A stretch of DNA of 64,000 bases from Alistipes sp. (GTDB taxonomy: Bacteria > Bacteroidota > Bacteroidia > Bacteroidales > Rikenellaceae): the NCBI GenBank assembly GCA_017631035.1, contig JAGBUB010000026.1, positions 1-64,000 on the forward strand. Direction: 5' to 3'. Both the position numbers and the translations under genes were made by a program. Shown here in pieces: positions 50,959-60,940 of this stretch. The notes under the pieces are model-generated. The model saw only the letters and a list, made by a program, of their open reading frames with translations. It searched no databases and was not told where the DNA came from. The stretch's first letter is position 1, and each line of letters starts with the position of its first letter.

Positions 50959-51971
50959 TTGAACATAGCCTTAAACTCCTCGACAGGCATCTTCTCAACA
51001 ACACAGTGGCCTATATCGTGCGGGAAAACAACATTAATCGCGCTGCCCTCGGCCTTCTTGTCCTTGTTGACCTCTTTGAGTAGTTGCGACACCGCAACGG
51101 GAGGCTCAAGCTCAAAGCCTGCACGCTCAAGCAGATTGCGTATTCTCTCGTTTTGCTCGGGCGCCAAATCTCCACGCCTACAAGAGGCCTCAGCCACAAG
51201 GTTAAGACCACACGCAACGGCCTCGCCGTGGTTGAACTTCGACGACGACTTCTCGATGGCGTGCGCCAGAGTATGACCCAGGTTGAGCAGGCGTCTGTCA
51301 CCCGACTCACGCTCGTCGCGCTCGACAATCGAGGCCTTCACACGAATAGCACGATAGACCAAATCGGCGAGCAGATGCGCGTCGGACTGCAGAGCCGAGA
51401 AATCGGCCTCTTCGAGTAGCGAAAAGAGCTCCTTGTCGGCAATCACTGCCGCCTTAATCATCTCGGCAAGGCCTGTGCGAAACTCACGCGCCGAGAGTGT
51501 GCGGAGCATAGACACATCGCAGATGACAAAACGGGGCTGCGAGAAGGAGCCGACCATATTCTTATAGCCGTCCATATTAACACCATTCTTTCCACCCACC
51601 GAGGCATCGACCTGACCAAGTAGCGAGGTGGAGATAAAGCCAAACTCAAGCCCGCGCATAAATGTCGAGGCGGCAAAGCCCGCCACATCGGTCACGATAC
51701 CGCCACCGATGGCAAGCACAAAGCACGAGCGGTCGACACCGAGTTCGATGAATTGGCGATAGATAGCATCGAGGGTATGCAGAGTCTTGCTGGTCTCGCC
51801 CAGGCCAATGAGGATGTGGTCGAAATCGCCCACAAGCGAGTGATAGTGGCGATCGATATTGGTATCGGAGATAACCACCACACGACGCTCGGGCAGAAGG
51901 CGTGGTAACCACTCGGCCACGCTACCCACAACGACTTGACTACGATCTTTGATATTAATAGTGTAATTCAT
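50955..51971 (-). CDS. aroB: 3-dehydroquinate synthase
   Basis: 338 residues from the ATG at 51971; a start at 52010 would fall inside the promoter region. The NAD-binding FVLAIGGGIVTDVAGFAASTFMRG, the STSLLGQVDASVGGKNGVN motif, EMIKAAVI and the metal-site LLNLGHTLAHAIE and FNHGEAVACG are all in place. It makes dehydroquinate from DAHP, the second step of the shikimate pathway. A -7 box TACTTTTG at 51997-52004 (minus) supports the start. It is divergent from typA/bipA. Confidence 0.95.
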   Translation of the reverse strand: MNYTINIKDRSQVVVGSVAEWLPRLLPERRVVVISDTNIDRHYHSLVGDFDHILIGLGETSKTLHTLDAIYRQFIELGVDRSCFVLAIGGGIVTDVAGFAASTFMRGLEFGFISTSLLGQVDASVGGKNGVNMDGYKNMVGSFSQPRFVICDVSMLRTLSAREFRTGLAEMIKAAVIADKELFSLLEEADFSALQSDAHLLADLVYRAIRVKASIVERDERESGDRRLLNLGHTLAHAIEKSSSKFNHGEAVACGLNLVAEASCRRGDLAPEQNERIRNLLERAGFELEPPVAVSQLLKEVNKDKKAEGSAINVVFPHDIGHCVVEKMPVEEFKAMFK

Positions 51972-51996
51972 ACCCACTAATGCTTGAATAGTGGAA

Positions 51997-52034
51997 CAAA
52001 AGTAACACATTTTGCCGAAGATTTATTAACTTTG
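51997..52034. promoter_or_regulatory. Divergent -7 boxes for aroB and typA/bipA
   Basis: TACTTTTG on the minus strand (52004-51997) faces aroB. TAACTTTG on the plus strand (52027-52034) faces bipA, 20 nt before its ATG. Good -33 boxes are not evident for either. Confidence 0.45.
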
Positions 52035-52054
52035 CACGATTAATTTCAATTACT

Positions 52055-53860
52055 ATGCAAAAACTTCGCAACATTGCAATCATTGCCCACGTCGACCACG
52101 GAAAGACAACACTGGTGGATAAGATGATTGTCGCAGGCCACCTCTTGCGCGGCGACAACAACTCGGGCGACCTCATTATGGATAACAACGATCTGGAGCG
52201 CGAGCGAGGTATCACCATCCTCTCGAAGAACGTTTCGGTTAGATATAAGGACTACAAGATTAACATCATCGACACCCCGGGCCACGCTGACTTTGGTGGC
52301 GAGGTGGAGCGAGTATTGAATATGTGCGACGGAGTGTTGCTACTGGTGGATGCCTTCGAGGGTACTATGCCGCAGACTCGTTTCGTGTTGCAGAAGGCCT
52401 TGTCGCTGGGCAAGAAGCCTATCGTGGTGGTGAACAAGGTGGATAAGCCCAACTGCCGTCCCGAGGTGGTGAATGAGCAGGTGTTCGACTTGATGTTCTC
52501 ACTCGATGCTACAGAGGAGCAGCTCGACTACAAGACCATCTACGGCTCGGCAAAGCAGGGCTGGATGTCGCACGTATGGAACGAGCCTACGGACTCTATC
52601 GCTCCGCTGTTGGACGCTATCATCGACGAGATTCCCGAGCCCGAAGTGGTGGAGGGCACACCGCAGATGTTGGTAACATCACTCGAGTATTCACCCTATG
52701 TTGGTCGTATTGCAGTGGGTAAGCTCACACGTGGCGAGTTGCACGCTGGACAGAACGTAACACTTGCAAAGCGCGACGGGCAGACAAAGATAAAGACCAA
52801 GATTAAGGAGTTGATGGTATTCGACGGACTTGGCAAGGCAAAGGTTGAGAAGGTGGAGTGTGGCGAGATTTGCGCCATCGTAGGTATCGAGGGTTTCGAG
52901 ATTGGCGATACGATCTGCGACTTTGAGAATCCCGAGCCCCTGCCCCCTATTGCCATTGACGAGCCTACGATGTCGATGCTCTTTACCATCAACAACTCAC
53001 CCTTCTTTGGTCGTGATGGTAAGTTCGTGACATCGCGCCACCTGAAGGATCGCCTCGACCGCGAGTTGGAGCGCAACCTCGCATTGCGTGTTGAGCCAGG
53101 ACAGAATGCCGATTCGTTCATCGTATATGGTCGTGGTGTGTTACACCTATCGGTTTTGGTGGAGACTATGCGTCGTGAGGGTTACGAGTTGCAGGTAGGT
53201 CAGCCCAAGGTTATCATCAAGGAGATTGATGGCATAAAGTGCGAGCCCGTGGAGGAGATGACCGTGGATTGCCCCGACGAGTGCGCAGGAACGGTTATCG
53301 AGATGGTAACAAAGCGCAAGGGTATGCTTACAAATATGGAGTCGGATGGCGAGCGCACACGTCTGGAGTTTAATGTTCCCTCGCGTGGTATCATCGGCCT
53401 GCGTTCAAATATGCTTACCGCAACAGCTGGTGAGGCTATTATGACACACCGTCTGAAGGACTTCGAGCCCTGGATGGGTGAGATTGAGATGCGAACAAAC
53501 GGCTCGCTCATCGCTTCGGAGACGGGTACGGCCTACGCCTACTCGATCGACAAGTTGCAGGATCGTGGTCGCTTCTTCATCGCACCGATGGACGAGGTCT
53601 ATTGCGGTCAGGTTGTGGGCGAGAGCACACGCCAGGGCGACATCACAATCAATGTAACCAAGGCCAAGCAGCTTACAAATATGCGTGCGTCGGGTGCCGA
53701 CGACAAGGCTGTAATCGTACCTCCCAAGGTATTCTCGCTGGAGGAGGCGCTGGAGTACATCAAGGCCGACGAGTATGTAGAGGTTACACCCAAATCGATG
53801 CGTTTGCGTAAAATTCTGCTCAATGAGGTTGACCGCAAACGTGCAGCAAAACAAGAGTAA
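52055..53860 (+). CDS. typA: Ribosome-associated translational GTPase TypA/BipA
   Basis: 601 residues, the family's usual length. G1 AHVDHGKTT, G2 RERGITILSKN, G3 DTPGHADFGGEVER and G4 NKVDKPNCRP are present. EF-G-like domains III and V follow, then the BipA-specific C-terminal domain (TRQGDITINVTKAKQLTNMRASG; LEEALEYIKADEYVEVTP). It binds 70S ribosomes and assists 50S assembly, particularly under stress. rpiB follows 20 nt later and may be co-transcribed. Confidence 0.96.
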   Translation: MQKLRNIAIIAHVDHGKTTLVDKMIVAGHLLRGDNNSGDLIMDNNDLERERGITILSKNVSVRYKDYKINIIDTPGHADFGGEVERVLNMCDGVLLLVDAFEGTMPQTRFVLQKALSLGKKPIVVVNKVDKPNCRPEVVNEQVFDLMFSLDATEEQLDYKTIYGSAKQGWMSHVWNEPTDSIAPLLDAIIDEIPEPEVVEGTPQMLVTSLEYSPYVGRIAVGKLTRGELHAGQNVTLAKRDGQTKIKTKIKELMVFDGLGKAKVEKVECGEICAIVGIEGFEIGDTICDFENPEPLPPIAIDEPTMSMLFTINNSPFFGRDGKFVTSRHLKDRLDRELERNLALRVEPGQNADSFIVYGRGVLHLSVLVETMRREGYELQVGQPKVIIKEIDGIKCEPVEEMTVDCPDECAGTVIEMVTKRKGMLTNMESDGERTRLEFNVPSRGIIGLRSNMLTATAGEAIMTHRLKDFEPWMGEIEMRTNGSLIASETGTAYAYSIDKLQDRGRFFIAPMDEVYCGQVVGESTRQGDITINVTKAKQLTNMRASGADDKAVIVPPKVFSLEEALEYIKADEYVEVTPKSMRLRKILLNEVDRKRAAKQE

Positions 53861-53880
53861 ATTTAATACACATAATAGAT

Positions 53881-54315
53881 ATGAAGAAATTAGGCTTCGC
53901 TTGCGACCACGCAGGCTATCAGATGAAAGAGTTTTTGGTGGGTTATCTCTCAGCCAAGGGTTACGAGGTGGTAGATTTCGGTTGCCACTCTGAGGAGAGC
54001 ATCGACTACCCCGATTTCGGTCACGCTTTGGCTTCGGCTATCGAGGCAGGCGAGATGGAGCAGGGCATCGGTCTTTGCGGCTCGGGTGAGGGTATGGCTA
54101 TGACACTGAACAAGCACCAGGGTATCCGTGCAGGTCTGTGCTGGAACACCGATGTAGCAGGTCTTATCCGCCAGCACAACAACGCCAACGTAGTGGTTTT
54201 GCCTGCTCGTTTTATCTCTAACGACGAGGCTATGGCTATCGTTGAGAAGTTCCTCTCGACCGATTTCGAGGGTGGTCGCCACATCGCTCGCGTTGAGAAG
54301 ATTGCTTGCAAGTAG
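53881..54315 (+). CDS. rpiB: Ribose-5-phosphate isomerase B
   Basis: 144 residues. It begins MKKLGFACDHAGYQMK, with D9 and H10 in the substrate site. The catalytic Cys66 lies in GIGLCGSGEGMAM and H99 in IRQHNNANVVVLPARFI, the same numbering as in E. coli RpiB. It interconverts ribose-5-phosphate and ribulose-5-phosphate in the cytoplasm. A LacA/AlsB-type isomerase is the main alternative. It lies 20 nt behind typA and is followed by a strong terminator. Confidence 0.93.
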   Translation: MKKLGFACDHAGYQMKEFLVGYLSAKGYEVVDFGCHSEESIDYPDFGHALASAIEAGEMEQGIGLCGSGEGMAMTLNKHQGIRAGLCWNTDVAGLIRQHNNANVVVLPARFISNDEAMAIVEKFLSTDFEGGRHIARVEKIACK

Positions 54316-54333
54316 TCGACTCTACAGCAAAAC

Positions 54334-54371
54334 AAAAAGGCTGCTAACCCGAAAGTTAGCAGCCTTTTTAT
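54334..54371. terminator. Bidirectional terminator
   Basis: AAAGGCTGCTAAC/GTTAGCAGCCTTT stem with a 6-nt loop, flanked by A-run and T-run; convergent between rpiB and the beta-barrel gene. Confidence 0.9.
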
Positions 54372-54404
54372 CTCTAATTGAACCTATCCTATAGTTGTAA
54401 TATA

Positions 54405-56060
54405 CTACAAACTAAACTTCACACCCAACATTGCCTCGGGGGTCGAACGATAGTAGTGCAACCACTCATACACCTTGCTACCTGTCAGGTTGCGGCCCTC
54501 GGCATATACGGCCCACTTGTCGTTTATGCGCCACTCTACCTCAATGCCAAGTGTCAACGTATCATTTGTCTGCGTATATCCAAACAGAGGCTTGCCATCA
54601 ACCTCGCCATTGAGAGTCATCCACTTAATTGCGCTCGCATAATTGACATCTGCTGTAGCCTTAAATCGGCGTGAGAGGAAACGCAACGATGCACCCACAT
54701 TGAAATTGGGGCGGTTACTATAGAAGCCATCGTAATTCTCCCACACATATACCCCTGCACGCACCTCAGCCTCAAACTTACCCGAAGGACGCAACAATAC
54801 GTTTCCATCCAAATGCAGAGTATGCTGGTATGCATCTGCAACAAAGTAATCAGCGCCTACGCTATACCAATAGAGGTGATTGTCGGCCAGCGACAACTCA
54901 GCCGAGAGATTGTAGGCAAACAATCCGTCACCAAGATTACCGCCAAAACCTACTCTACCGTTATACGATGTTTCATTAGGCTGTGCTGCAATACCCTGGG
55001 CAAGAGCATCATTAGACAACAAATAGGGATTTGCGTAGATAAGCGAGGCATAGTCGTTGCGACTGAGCTCACCATCGACCTCAACAAAAGGCACAAAACC
55101 CAGAGAAGAGTTCTTCCAACCAAGTTTCAGGTAGGGGAAGATATGGTGAGGGGCATTGGTCGACTCGGCCACCTTATCGTAGTAGTAATCGGCACCCAGC
55201 ACTATCTCAAAACGCTCCGACTCGAAGCCATAGCGTGCGCCCGCAGAGAATATGTTATTCTTATAACCCTCCAATGTCTTTCCACCGAAAGCACCATCGT
55301 AACCGGCATCAATACGCAAAAGGTGACGGCCCGCAATCTGCTTGCCGAGCGAGATTTTTCCCACAAGATTTGACTCGTTGAAGCCTTCGCCCACGCCATT
55401 GACAAATTGAGCTCCACCCACCTCGATATTGAAATTCCATCGGCTTAAATCGGTGAAATCGTCACCAAAACGAATCTTGCCTGCACCACGCCCAAACGCA
55501 ATCTTATCGCCACCCATAGGATAGCGGTGACGCAAACGATGGTCGCCCGTGATATCAATCTCAAGGATGCGTGGACCGAGGAATAGGCCTGCACGGCCTC
55601 CGATTCGGTTGTTCATCTCGGTAGTATTGCTTGAGACCTTCTCGCCGGCAATGTTATAACGGGAGCGATAGTCACCCCAATGGTTAAGATAGGCCATAGC
55701 GTAGCCACGATCCTTATTGTGCGTAGCGATATATACATCAGCCTCGCTTGCCAAAGGCACACCCGCTGCAGCACGCGCATAGAGGGGGCGTGAACGCTGA
55801 TAATCCCAATACGAAATTGTCGCAGGGCGGAAATTCTCGGTCATAAGCGAGGTCTCGAACGAACGAGGCGAGATGGTGTAGTCCACATCGGGGCGCATCA
55901 TCACCGTATCGGTCATATCAGGCACTATCGAGAGTTTCTGTGCCGAGCCAACGGTGGGAATATACTCTTTCTCAACGACCACCTGTTTCTCAACCTGCGC
56001 CAGCACAGAGGCAGGCACAAGCAAAAGCAACACAACTATTGTATATAAAAATCTCTTCAT
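54405..56060 (-). CDS. Outer-membrane beta-barrel protein of the TonB-receptor-like type
   Basis: 551 residues with signal peptide MKRFLYTIVVLLLLVPASVLAQ. After VEKQVVVEKEYIPTVGSAQKL the rest is amphipathic beta strands with aromatic girdles, ending MLGVKFSL with a terminal aromatic-x-Leu. There is no plug domain, so it is not a TonB transporter in itself. It is directly downstream (3 nt) of a very long TPR protein; this pair recurs in Bacteroidetes. It may be an outer-membrane pore or anchor for the TPR protein. Function unknown. Confidence 0.8.
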   Translation of the reverse strand: MKRFLYTIVVLLLLVPASVLAQVEKQVVVEKEYIPTVGSAQKLSIVPDMTDTVMMRPDVDYTISPRSFETSLMTENFRPATISYWDYQRSRPLYARAAAGVPLASEADVYIATHNKDRGYAMAYLNHWGDYRSRYNIAGEKVSSNTTEMNNRIGGRAGLFLGPRILEIDITGDHRLRHRYPMGGDKIAFGRGAGKIRFGDDFTDLSRWNFNIEVGGAQFVNGVGEGFNESNLVGKISLGKQIAGRHLLRIDAGYDGAFGGKTLEGYKNNIFSAGARYGFESERFEIVLGADYYYDKVAESTNAPHHIFPYLKLGWKNSSLGFVPFVEVDGELSRNDYASLIYANPYLLSNDALAQGIAAQPNETSYNGRVGFGGNLGDGLFAYNLSAELSLADNHLYWYSVGADYFVADAYQHTLHLDGNVLLRPSGKFEAEVRAGVYVWENYDGFYSNRPNFNVGASLRFLSRRFKATADVNYASAIKWMTLNGEVDGKPLFGYTQTNDTLTLGIEVEWRINDKWAVYAEGRNLTGSKVYEWLHYYRSTPEAMLGVKFSL

Positions 56061-56063
56061 CTT

Positions 56064-59060
56064 CTACTCCATTTTAGCAATTTTACCCTTAGCCTCATCC
56101 ACGATGCCATCGTCGGCAGGTGCATAGCCATCAACTACACTCTGATAGGTGGCGCGAGCCTGGAACGAATCACCACGGCTCATATATATGTCACCAAGCA
56201 AGATAAACGCCTTGGCCAACCAGTAGTTCTGCGGTGTCTTGCTATCAGAGAATGCATATACCATCTGCTCGGCACTATCGTAGCGCTTGGCCTCATACTC
56301 AGCCTCAATCAGACGGAAACGAGCCTCGGCACCCTCGGCACTTTTCACCTCCGTAGAGAGTTGCTTAAACACCTCAAGAGCCTCCTGTTTCTTGCCCTCG
56401 CGCATCAAAACACCCGCCTTGGCGTGGCGTGCCTTGCGACGTGCAACGTCGGTCACGTTACTCATACCCTCAACATCGTTTGCCATAGCCACCAGCGTAG
56501 CGTCGTCGCCATACTTGAGCGTAGATGCTATGTAGCCCGATGCGGCATTGGTCTTAGCCGATGTGGCCGACACCTCATCATAGAGTGAGCGGTAAGCCTT
56601 GGCAGCCTGCTCGAAACGCTCACGCTCATAGCACATCGTAGCCAGACGCTCCAACACGCGCTCCGAGTATTGGGTATGACCCTGCTCGGCAAGTTCCGAA
56701 AGAGTTACGATAGCCTCCTCATCGCGACCATCACGCACGTAGCAGTCGCTGATGAAGAACAACGCATCGTTGCGGTAATAACCTTTGGGATAATTATTCA
56801 GGTAGTTACGTAAGCTAACAGCCGCCTCCTGCGTCTTGTTGTCGAGATAGAGTTTCTGCGCTGCTGCATACGAAAGCGAATCACGTGTCATAGCACTCAC
56901 GTTACTCTCCAGACCAACGCTCTCGGCATAAGTGAAGTAACCATCGGCATTACCCTGCGACATATAGATATCGCGAATACCCTGCAGTGCGCTCTTCGAC
57001 TGCGCCGACTGAGGCGAAGCCTTAACCACCCTATCATAATACTCCAATGCTTTGTCGCGCTGACCAAGGTTCATATATGCCAAGCCCAAATCCGACAACG
57101 CCTGTGTATAGTACTGCGACGAAGGATAGGCTGCGATAAACTCCTCGAGCGTCTTCACACCATTGGTATACTGCTCGTCGGCAATATATGTACGACCCAG
57201 TTCATAGGTTGCAGCATCGACATAATCGCCTCTGTCGGCACGCACGATGCTCTGCAGCGACGATATCTTCTCCTTGCTCTTGTTCTGCACGCCGAGCGTA
57301 ATGGCTCGCTGATACTGAGCGTAGTAACGCTCCGTAGCGTCGATACTTATCGCCAGGTCGTAGTATTTAACAGCCTCGGCAAAGTTACGTGTTGCGTACG
57401 ACACATCGCCCATACGATTCAGCGCATCGGCACGATATGCATCCTTCCTTGCGTAGAGCGACAGGAACTCGCCAAAGGCTTTCTGGGCAGAGGCCATATC
57501 GCCATCGTTAAAGTAGCAATAACCCATATTGTATTGTGCCATAGCATACTCGCCTCCCGAGCGTGGAGCTCGAGCCACAAAGTTACGATAGCGCTGCAAT
57601 GCCGAACGAGTATCACCCTTCGAGTAGGCAATCTCACCAAGCCAGAACGAAGCCAGTGCGCTATACTTTGCATTCGACGAGCCCACAGCCAGCGACTCAG
57701 TGAGCGAAGCCTCAGCCTCAACCAACTCACCATCGTTATAGGCCTCAAGACCATTAAAGTAGGCTATCTTCTGCAACGCCAGCAGAGCGTCGTTATCGGG
57801 ATTTGGCATACTCTTGATTGCCACATAGGCATCGGCATAGTTATGCGAGTTATAGTACGCCGCAACCAGCAACTTACGTGCATCGGCCAGACGAGCCGAC
57901 GAGGGGTAGAGCGTAATATAGCGGTTGAGCACATTGATAGCCTCGTTGAAGTGGCCACCACCCTGCTCGTAGAGTAGTTTACCGTAGTTGAACATCGCAT
58001 CCTCGGCAATAGCCTTGTCGTACTCGGCACTCGACGCCATAGCAAACGAGTGCATAGCATTGGTCTTGTCGCCCGCTCTGAGGTAACAGTCAGCCAGATG
58101 GTACGATGCATTCTGCGTGAGCATATCGTCGGCACCACACGCCTGACGCAGCAATGGCAACGCCTCGGCATAGAGAGTCTGGCGATACTGCGAATAACCC
58201 ATTATGTAGTTCTCCAGACGACCCATCTCACCACCCGACGAGCGGTAGGCGTTCATATACTTAACGGCTGCGGCATAATCATCCAATTGAAACCACGACT
58301 CAGCCATAATACGGCGTATCTGCAGAGCCTGCTCGGCAGTGGTGCGCTCAATAAGAGCATCACCTTGCGCCACAACGGCACGGTAGTCGTTCTCCTTGAA
58401 ATCAATCTGCATCAGATAGAAGGGCATAAGGTCACGATAGACGGGACTCTGCAACAACTTCTGAAAGCCCTGACGCGAGGCGTCGTAATTGCCATCGGCA
58501 TAGGCAATGTATGATGTGTAGTAGGTTGCGTGGTCGGCATAGTCGCTACCCTCGGCAATGCGAGAGAAGTAGATCTTGGCATCGTCGTAGTGCTCCTCCA
58601 TAAAGGCCATATAACCCATACGCAGGTCATAGCGGTCACGCTGCTGGGGTGAGAGGTATTTATAATTCACCTTTGAGAGCTCCTCCTTGGCAAGTGCCAT
58701 ATCATCCTCCATCGAGTAGTAGGCTCCAAGAGTGTACTGCACATCGTTCTTATATGACGACGAGTGGTAATCCGACAGAAAACGCTTCAGGCGTGCATCG
58801 GCATCCTGCATCTTAAGCTCCACGTCGCACATAGCCAGATAGTAGTCAATCTGCTCGATGAGCGCACGCTCGTGCACACTCGACAGACGGCTGCGCACGG
58901 CAAGCAGTTCGGTGCGGGCCTCAATCCAATGGCCGAAGTCATACAACGACACAGCTCGTTCGATGGCGGCATCCACGCTCGCACGCTCGGTGTTTTGGGC
59001 CTGCAACTGAGCCACAGCCCCCAGCACGAGCATCATTAATATACATATTTTTCTACGCAT
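56064..59060 (-). CDS. Very long exported TPR protein
   Basis: 998 residues with signal peptide MRRKICILMMLVLGAVAQLQAQ. TPR-like helical repeats fill the whole mature chain (FWLGEIAYSKGDTRSALQRYRNFVARAP; YNMGYCYFNDGDMASAQKAFGEFLSLYA; LGLAYMNLGQRDKALEYYDRVVKASPQ). The layout resembles BamD/YbgF-type periplasmic solenoids but is far longer. It is 3 nt upstream of the beta-barrel gene, so the two are made together. A TACCTTTG -7 box lies at 59084-59091. It is probably a periplasmic scaffold at the outer membrane. Confidence 0.85.
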   Translation of the reverse strand: MRRKICILMMLVLGAVAQLQAQNTERASVDAAIERAVSLYDFGHWIEARTELLAVRSRLSSVHERALIEQIDYYLAMCDVELKMQDADARLKRFLSDYHSSSYKNDVQYTLGAYYSMEDDMALAKEELSKVNYKYLSPQQRDRYDLRMGYMAFMEEHYDDAKIYFSRIAEGSDYADHATYYTSYIAYADGNYDASRQGFQKLLQSPVYRDLMPFYLMQIDFKENDYRAVVAQGDALIERTTAEQALQIRRIMAESWFQLDDYAAAVKYMNAYRSSGGEMGRLENYIMGYSQYRQTLYAEALPLLRQACGADDMLTQNASYHLADCYLRAGDKTNAMHSFAMASSAEYDKAIAEDAMFNYGKLLYEQGGGHFNEAINVLNRYITLYPSSARLADARKLLVAAYYNSHNYADAYVAIKSMPNPDNDALLALQKIAYFNGLEAYNDGELVEAEASLTESLAVGSSNAKYSALASFWLGEIAYSKGDTRSALQRYRNFVARAPRSGGEYAMAQYNMGYCYFNDGDMASAQKAFGEFLSLYARKDAYRADALNRMGDVSYATRNFAEAVKYYDLAISIDATERYYAQYQRAITLGVQNKSKEKISSLQSIVRADRGDYVDAATYELGRTYIADEQYTNGVKTLEEFIAAYPSSQYYTQALSDLGLAYMNLGQRDKALEYYDRVVKASPQSAQSKSALQGIRDIYMSQGNADGYFTYAESVGLESNVSAMTRDSLSYAAAQKLYLDNKTQEAAVSLRNYLNNYPKGYYRNDALFFISDCYVRDGRDEEAIVTLSELAEQGHTQYSERVLERLATMCYERERFEQAAKAYRSLYDEVSATSAKTNAASGYIASTLKYGDDATLVAMANDVEGMSNVTDVARRKARHAKAGVLMREGKKQEALEVFKQLSTEVKSAEGAEARFRLIEAEYEAKRYDSAEQMVYAFSDSKTPQNYWLAKAFILLGDIYMSRGDSFQARATYQSVVDGYAPADDGIVDEAKGKIAKME

Positions 59061-59083
59061 AAAATATCAATGTTTGTAATACA

Positions 59084-59091
59084 CAAAGGTA
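59084..59091 (-). promoter_or_regulatory. -7 box for the TPR/beta-barrel pair
   Basis: TACCTTTG on the minus strand, 23 nt before the ATG at 59060; no clear -33 box. Confidence 0.4.
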
Positions 59092-59213
59092 ACTATTTTC
59101 AGACAAATAATCTAACATAGGAACGATTATTGTCACTCGATTATTATCCCGTTCCACTGTATTGAGCCAACATTGTGGCGCAGGGGAACAAATATCGAAC
59201 AAAACAAGTTATT

Positions 59214-59624
59214 ATGAACAACAAACAAAAAGTAACAGTAGAATTGCGCAACGGCAAATTTCGTCTGCCGAGCGGTTGCAAACTCGATGAGCTTAATCCC
59301 AAGGCCCTGCTTCTGTGTGCTACGGCGCAGTGTGCAGGCTACACCGTGATGGGCATACTGAGCAAGGAGCATATCACCCCCAAGCGATTGGAGATATGCA
59401 TCGAGGGTACACTCGACACCCCAAAATTGCAAGCCGAGAGCCGTTTCTTGGGTTTCAGTGTTGCCTACAACGTCGAGTGTCGCACAATTAGCGACCAGCG
59501 TGCCGTGAGCGACGCCATCAACGCAGCGCAGGATAGCCTGTGTGGACTCATCGCACTGCTCAAATGTGCCGCACCCATCTCGCACGAAATCTACATCGTA
59601 AGCAACGAAACTGTGAAGGTGTAA
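59214..59624 (+). CDS. OsmC-family protein
   Basis: 136 residues from the ATG at 59214; the reading frame is open to 59175 but those residues fit no family pattern. ALLLCATAQCAGYTVMGIL carries the first reactive Cys (C40) at the start of the long helix, and LLKCAAPISHEIYIV carries the second (C118), the OsmC/Ohr arrangement. Such proteins reduce organic hydroperoxides with thiols in the cytoplasm. Sequence alone does not separate OsmC, Ohr and the YhfA-like branch; YhfA-like is plausible. Confidence 0.8.
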   Translation: MNNKQKVTVELRNGKFRLPSGCKLDELNPKALLLCATAQCAGYTVMGILSKEHITPKRLEICIEGTLDTPKLQAESRFLGFSVAYNVECRTISDQRAVSDAINAAQDSLCGLIALLKCAAPISHEIYIVSNETVKV

Positions 59625-59628
59625 AAAA

Positions 59629-59670
59629 CAAAGAGGGTGTCTAACTTGGTTAGCGCCCTCTTGATTTTTT
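59629..59670 (+). terminator. Terminator of the OsmC gene
   Basis: AAGAGGGTGTCTAAC/GTTAGCGCCCTCTT stem with a short loop and T6. Confidence 0.85.
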
Positions 59671-59672
59671 AG

Positions 59673-59689
59673 GAATTGTATAACAAGAG
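59673..59689. repeat. 17-nt 3'-region motif, copy 2
   Basis: GAATTGTATAACAAGAG, identical to 29020-29036. It lies directly after the stop codon of the TolC gene (minus strand) and just past the OsmC terminator. Confidence 0.6.
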
Positions 59690-60940
59690 CTAATTTAATG
59701 CTGTTACACGATAATACTCCGACACTGCCACGGCATAATTAAAACGGGCCGTGATGGCATTAGTGTAGAGTTGAATCCAGCTTATCTGAGCCTGCAACAC
59801 ATCGAGCACGGTAGCCTGACCCTCGCGGTAGGAGTAGGTGCTAATCGAGAGGTTTTCGCTGGCAATCTCCAAGTTATGCAACGACGAACGCATCTGCGAG
59901 TAACTGCTCTGCATTGCGCTCCACCCATCGGCCTCCTGCTGTGCGGCATCACGCCTGAGTTGCACCACCCCATTTTCGGCTCGACGCACATCATCCACAG
60001 CAATAGCCACCGAGGCTCGTCGCTCACCCCAATGAAATATAGGCACGCTTAGTCCCAACACCACAGCTCCATCGACATAGGTCGAGCCACCAACGTTTGG
60101 TGCGTGGGTCTGCCACGCACCGCTCACTGCAGCCGTAAGGCGAGGATTATATTGTGCAGTTGCTACCTTCACCCCCTGCTCGGCCGAGGCTATGGCAAGT
60201 TCGGCCGACCGCATATCGGGTCGACGAGCCAACATCTCGTTTATACTCACACGGCGTGGCAATGGAATGGAGTCGACAATGGAGTTGGACAGAGTAACTT
60301 CCAGAGACTGTAACTTACCACGCAGATTGTTGAAACGGTGCAGAGCTACCGAGTAGTTGTTGTCGATTTCAAGCAACGAGTATTCGGCCTCGCTGAGTCG
60401 TGTCTCTACCTGCAACAAATCACCCTTGGCGACATACCCCTCGCTAAAACGCTCCGCAACAATACGATACAACGAGCGTATAATCGACACATACTCCGCA
60501 GTGGCCGCACGATAGAGTTGCATTGCCGATAGAGTGTAATAAGCACGGTCGGCCGCATAACGCACATCAAGACGCACCATACGTTCATCCTCCACCGCTG
60601 TCTGACGCTGCACCGTGGCACGTCGGTGCGAGGCTCTGACTCCGCCACCTGCATACAACACCTGCTCGATGCGAGGCTGGAGTGTAAAACTCCATAGGTC
60701 GGCGCCACCCGAATGGCGGAAATCGGTTGTAAAGGAGCCCGAAGCCGAGAGCGAAGGCAGGAAATCGATTTGTGCGAGTCGCTCACGAGCCGAGGCTCTA
60801 TCAATTTCGATGGAGGCATCGAGCAGTTCAATACTATTCATATAGACACTATCGCGATATGCCTCAAGCGAAAGCGTCGATTGTGCAAACGAGGCCACAG
60901 AGAGCAACAAGGCAAAGAGAGAAAGAGGTAGTTTAAGCAT
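59690..60940 (-). CDS. TolC-family outer-membrane efflux channel
   Basis: 416 residues with signal peptide MLKLPLSLFALLLSVASFAQ. Two outer-membrane-efflux repeats with long coiled-coil helices are visible (YRDSVYMNSIELLDASIEIDRASARERLAQIDFLPSLSASG and LARRPDMRSAELAIASAEQGVKVATAQYNPRLTAA). This is the TolC/OprM pattern; no lipobox is present, so it is TolC-like. Its ATG overlaps the RND pump stop by 8 nt. Together with the pump and the adaptor it forms a tripartite exporter. Confidence 0.92.
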   Translation of the reverse strand: MLKLPLSLFALLLSVASFAQSTLSLEAYRDSVYMNSIELLDASIEIDRASARERLAQIDFLPSLSASGSFTTDFRHSGGADLWSFTLQPRIEQVLYAGGGVRASHRRATVQRQTAVEDERMVRLDVRYAADRAYYTLSAMQLYRAATAEYVSIIRSLYRIVAERFSEGYVAKGDLLQVETRLSEAEYSLLEIDNNYSVALHRFNNLRGKLQSLEVTLSNSIVDSIPLPRRVSINEMLARRPDMRSAELAIASAEQGVKVATAQYNPRLTAAVSGAWQTHAPNVGGSTYVDGAVVLGLSVPIFHWGERRASVAIAVDDVRRAENGVVQLRRDAAQQEADGWSAMQSSYSQMRSSLHNLEIASENLSISTYSYREGQATVLDVLQAQISWIQLYTNAITARFNYAVAVSEYYRVTALN

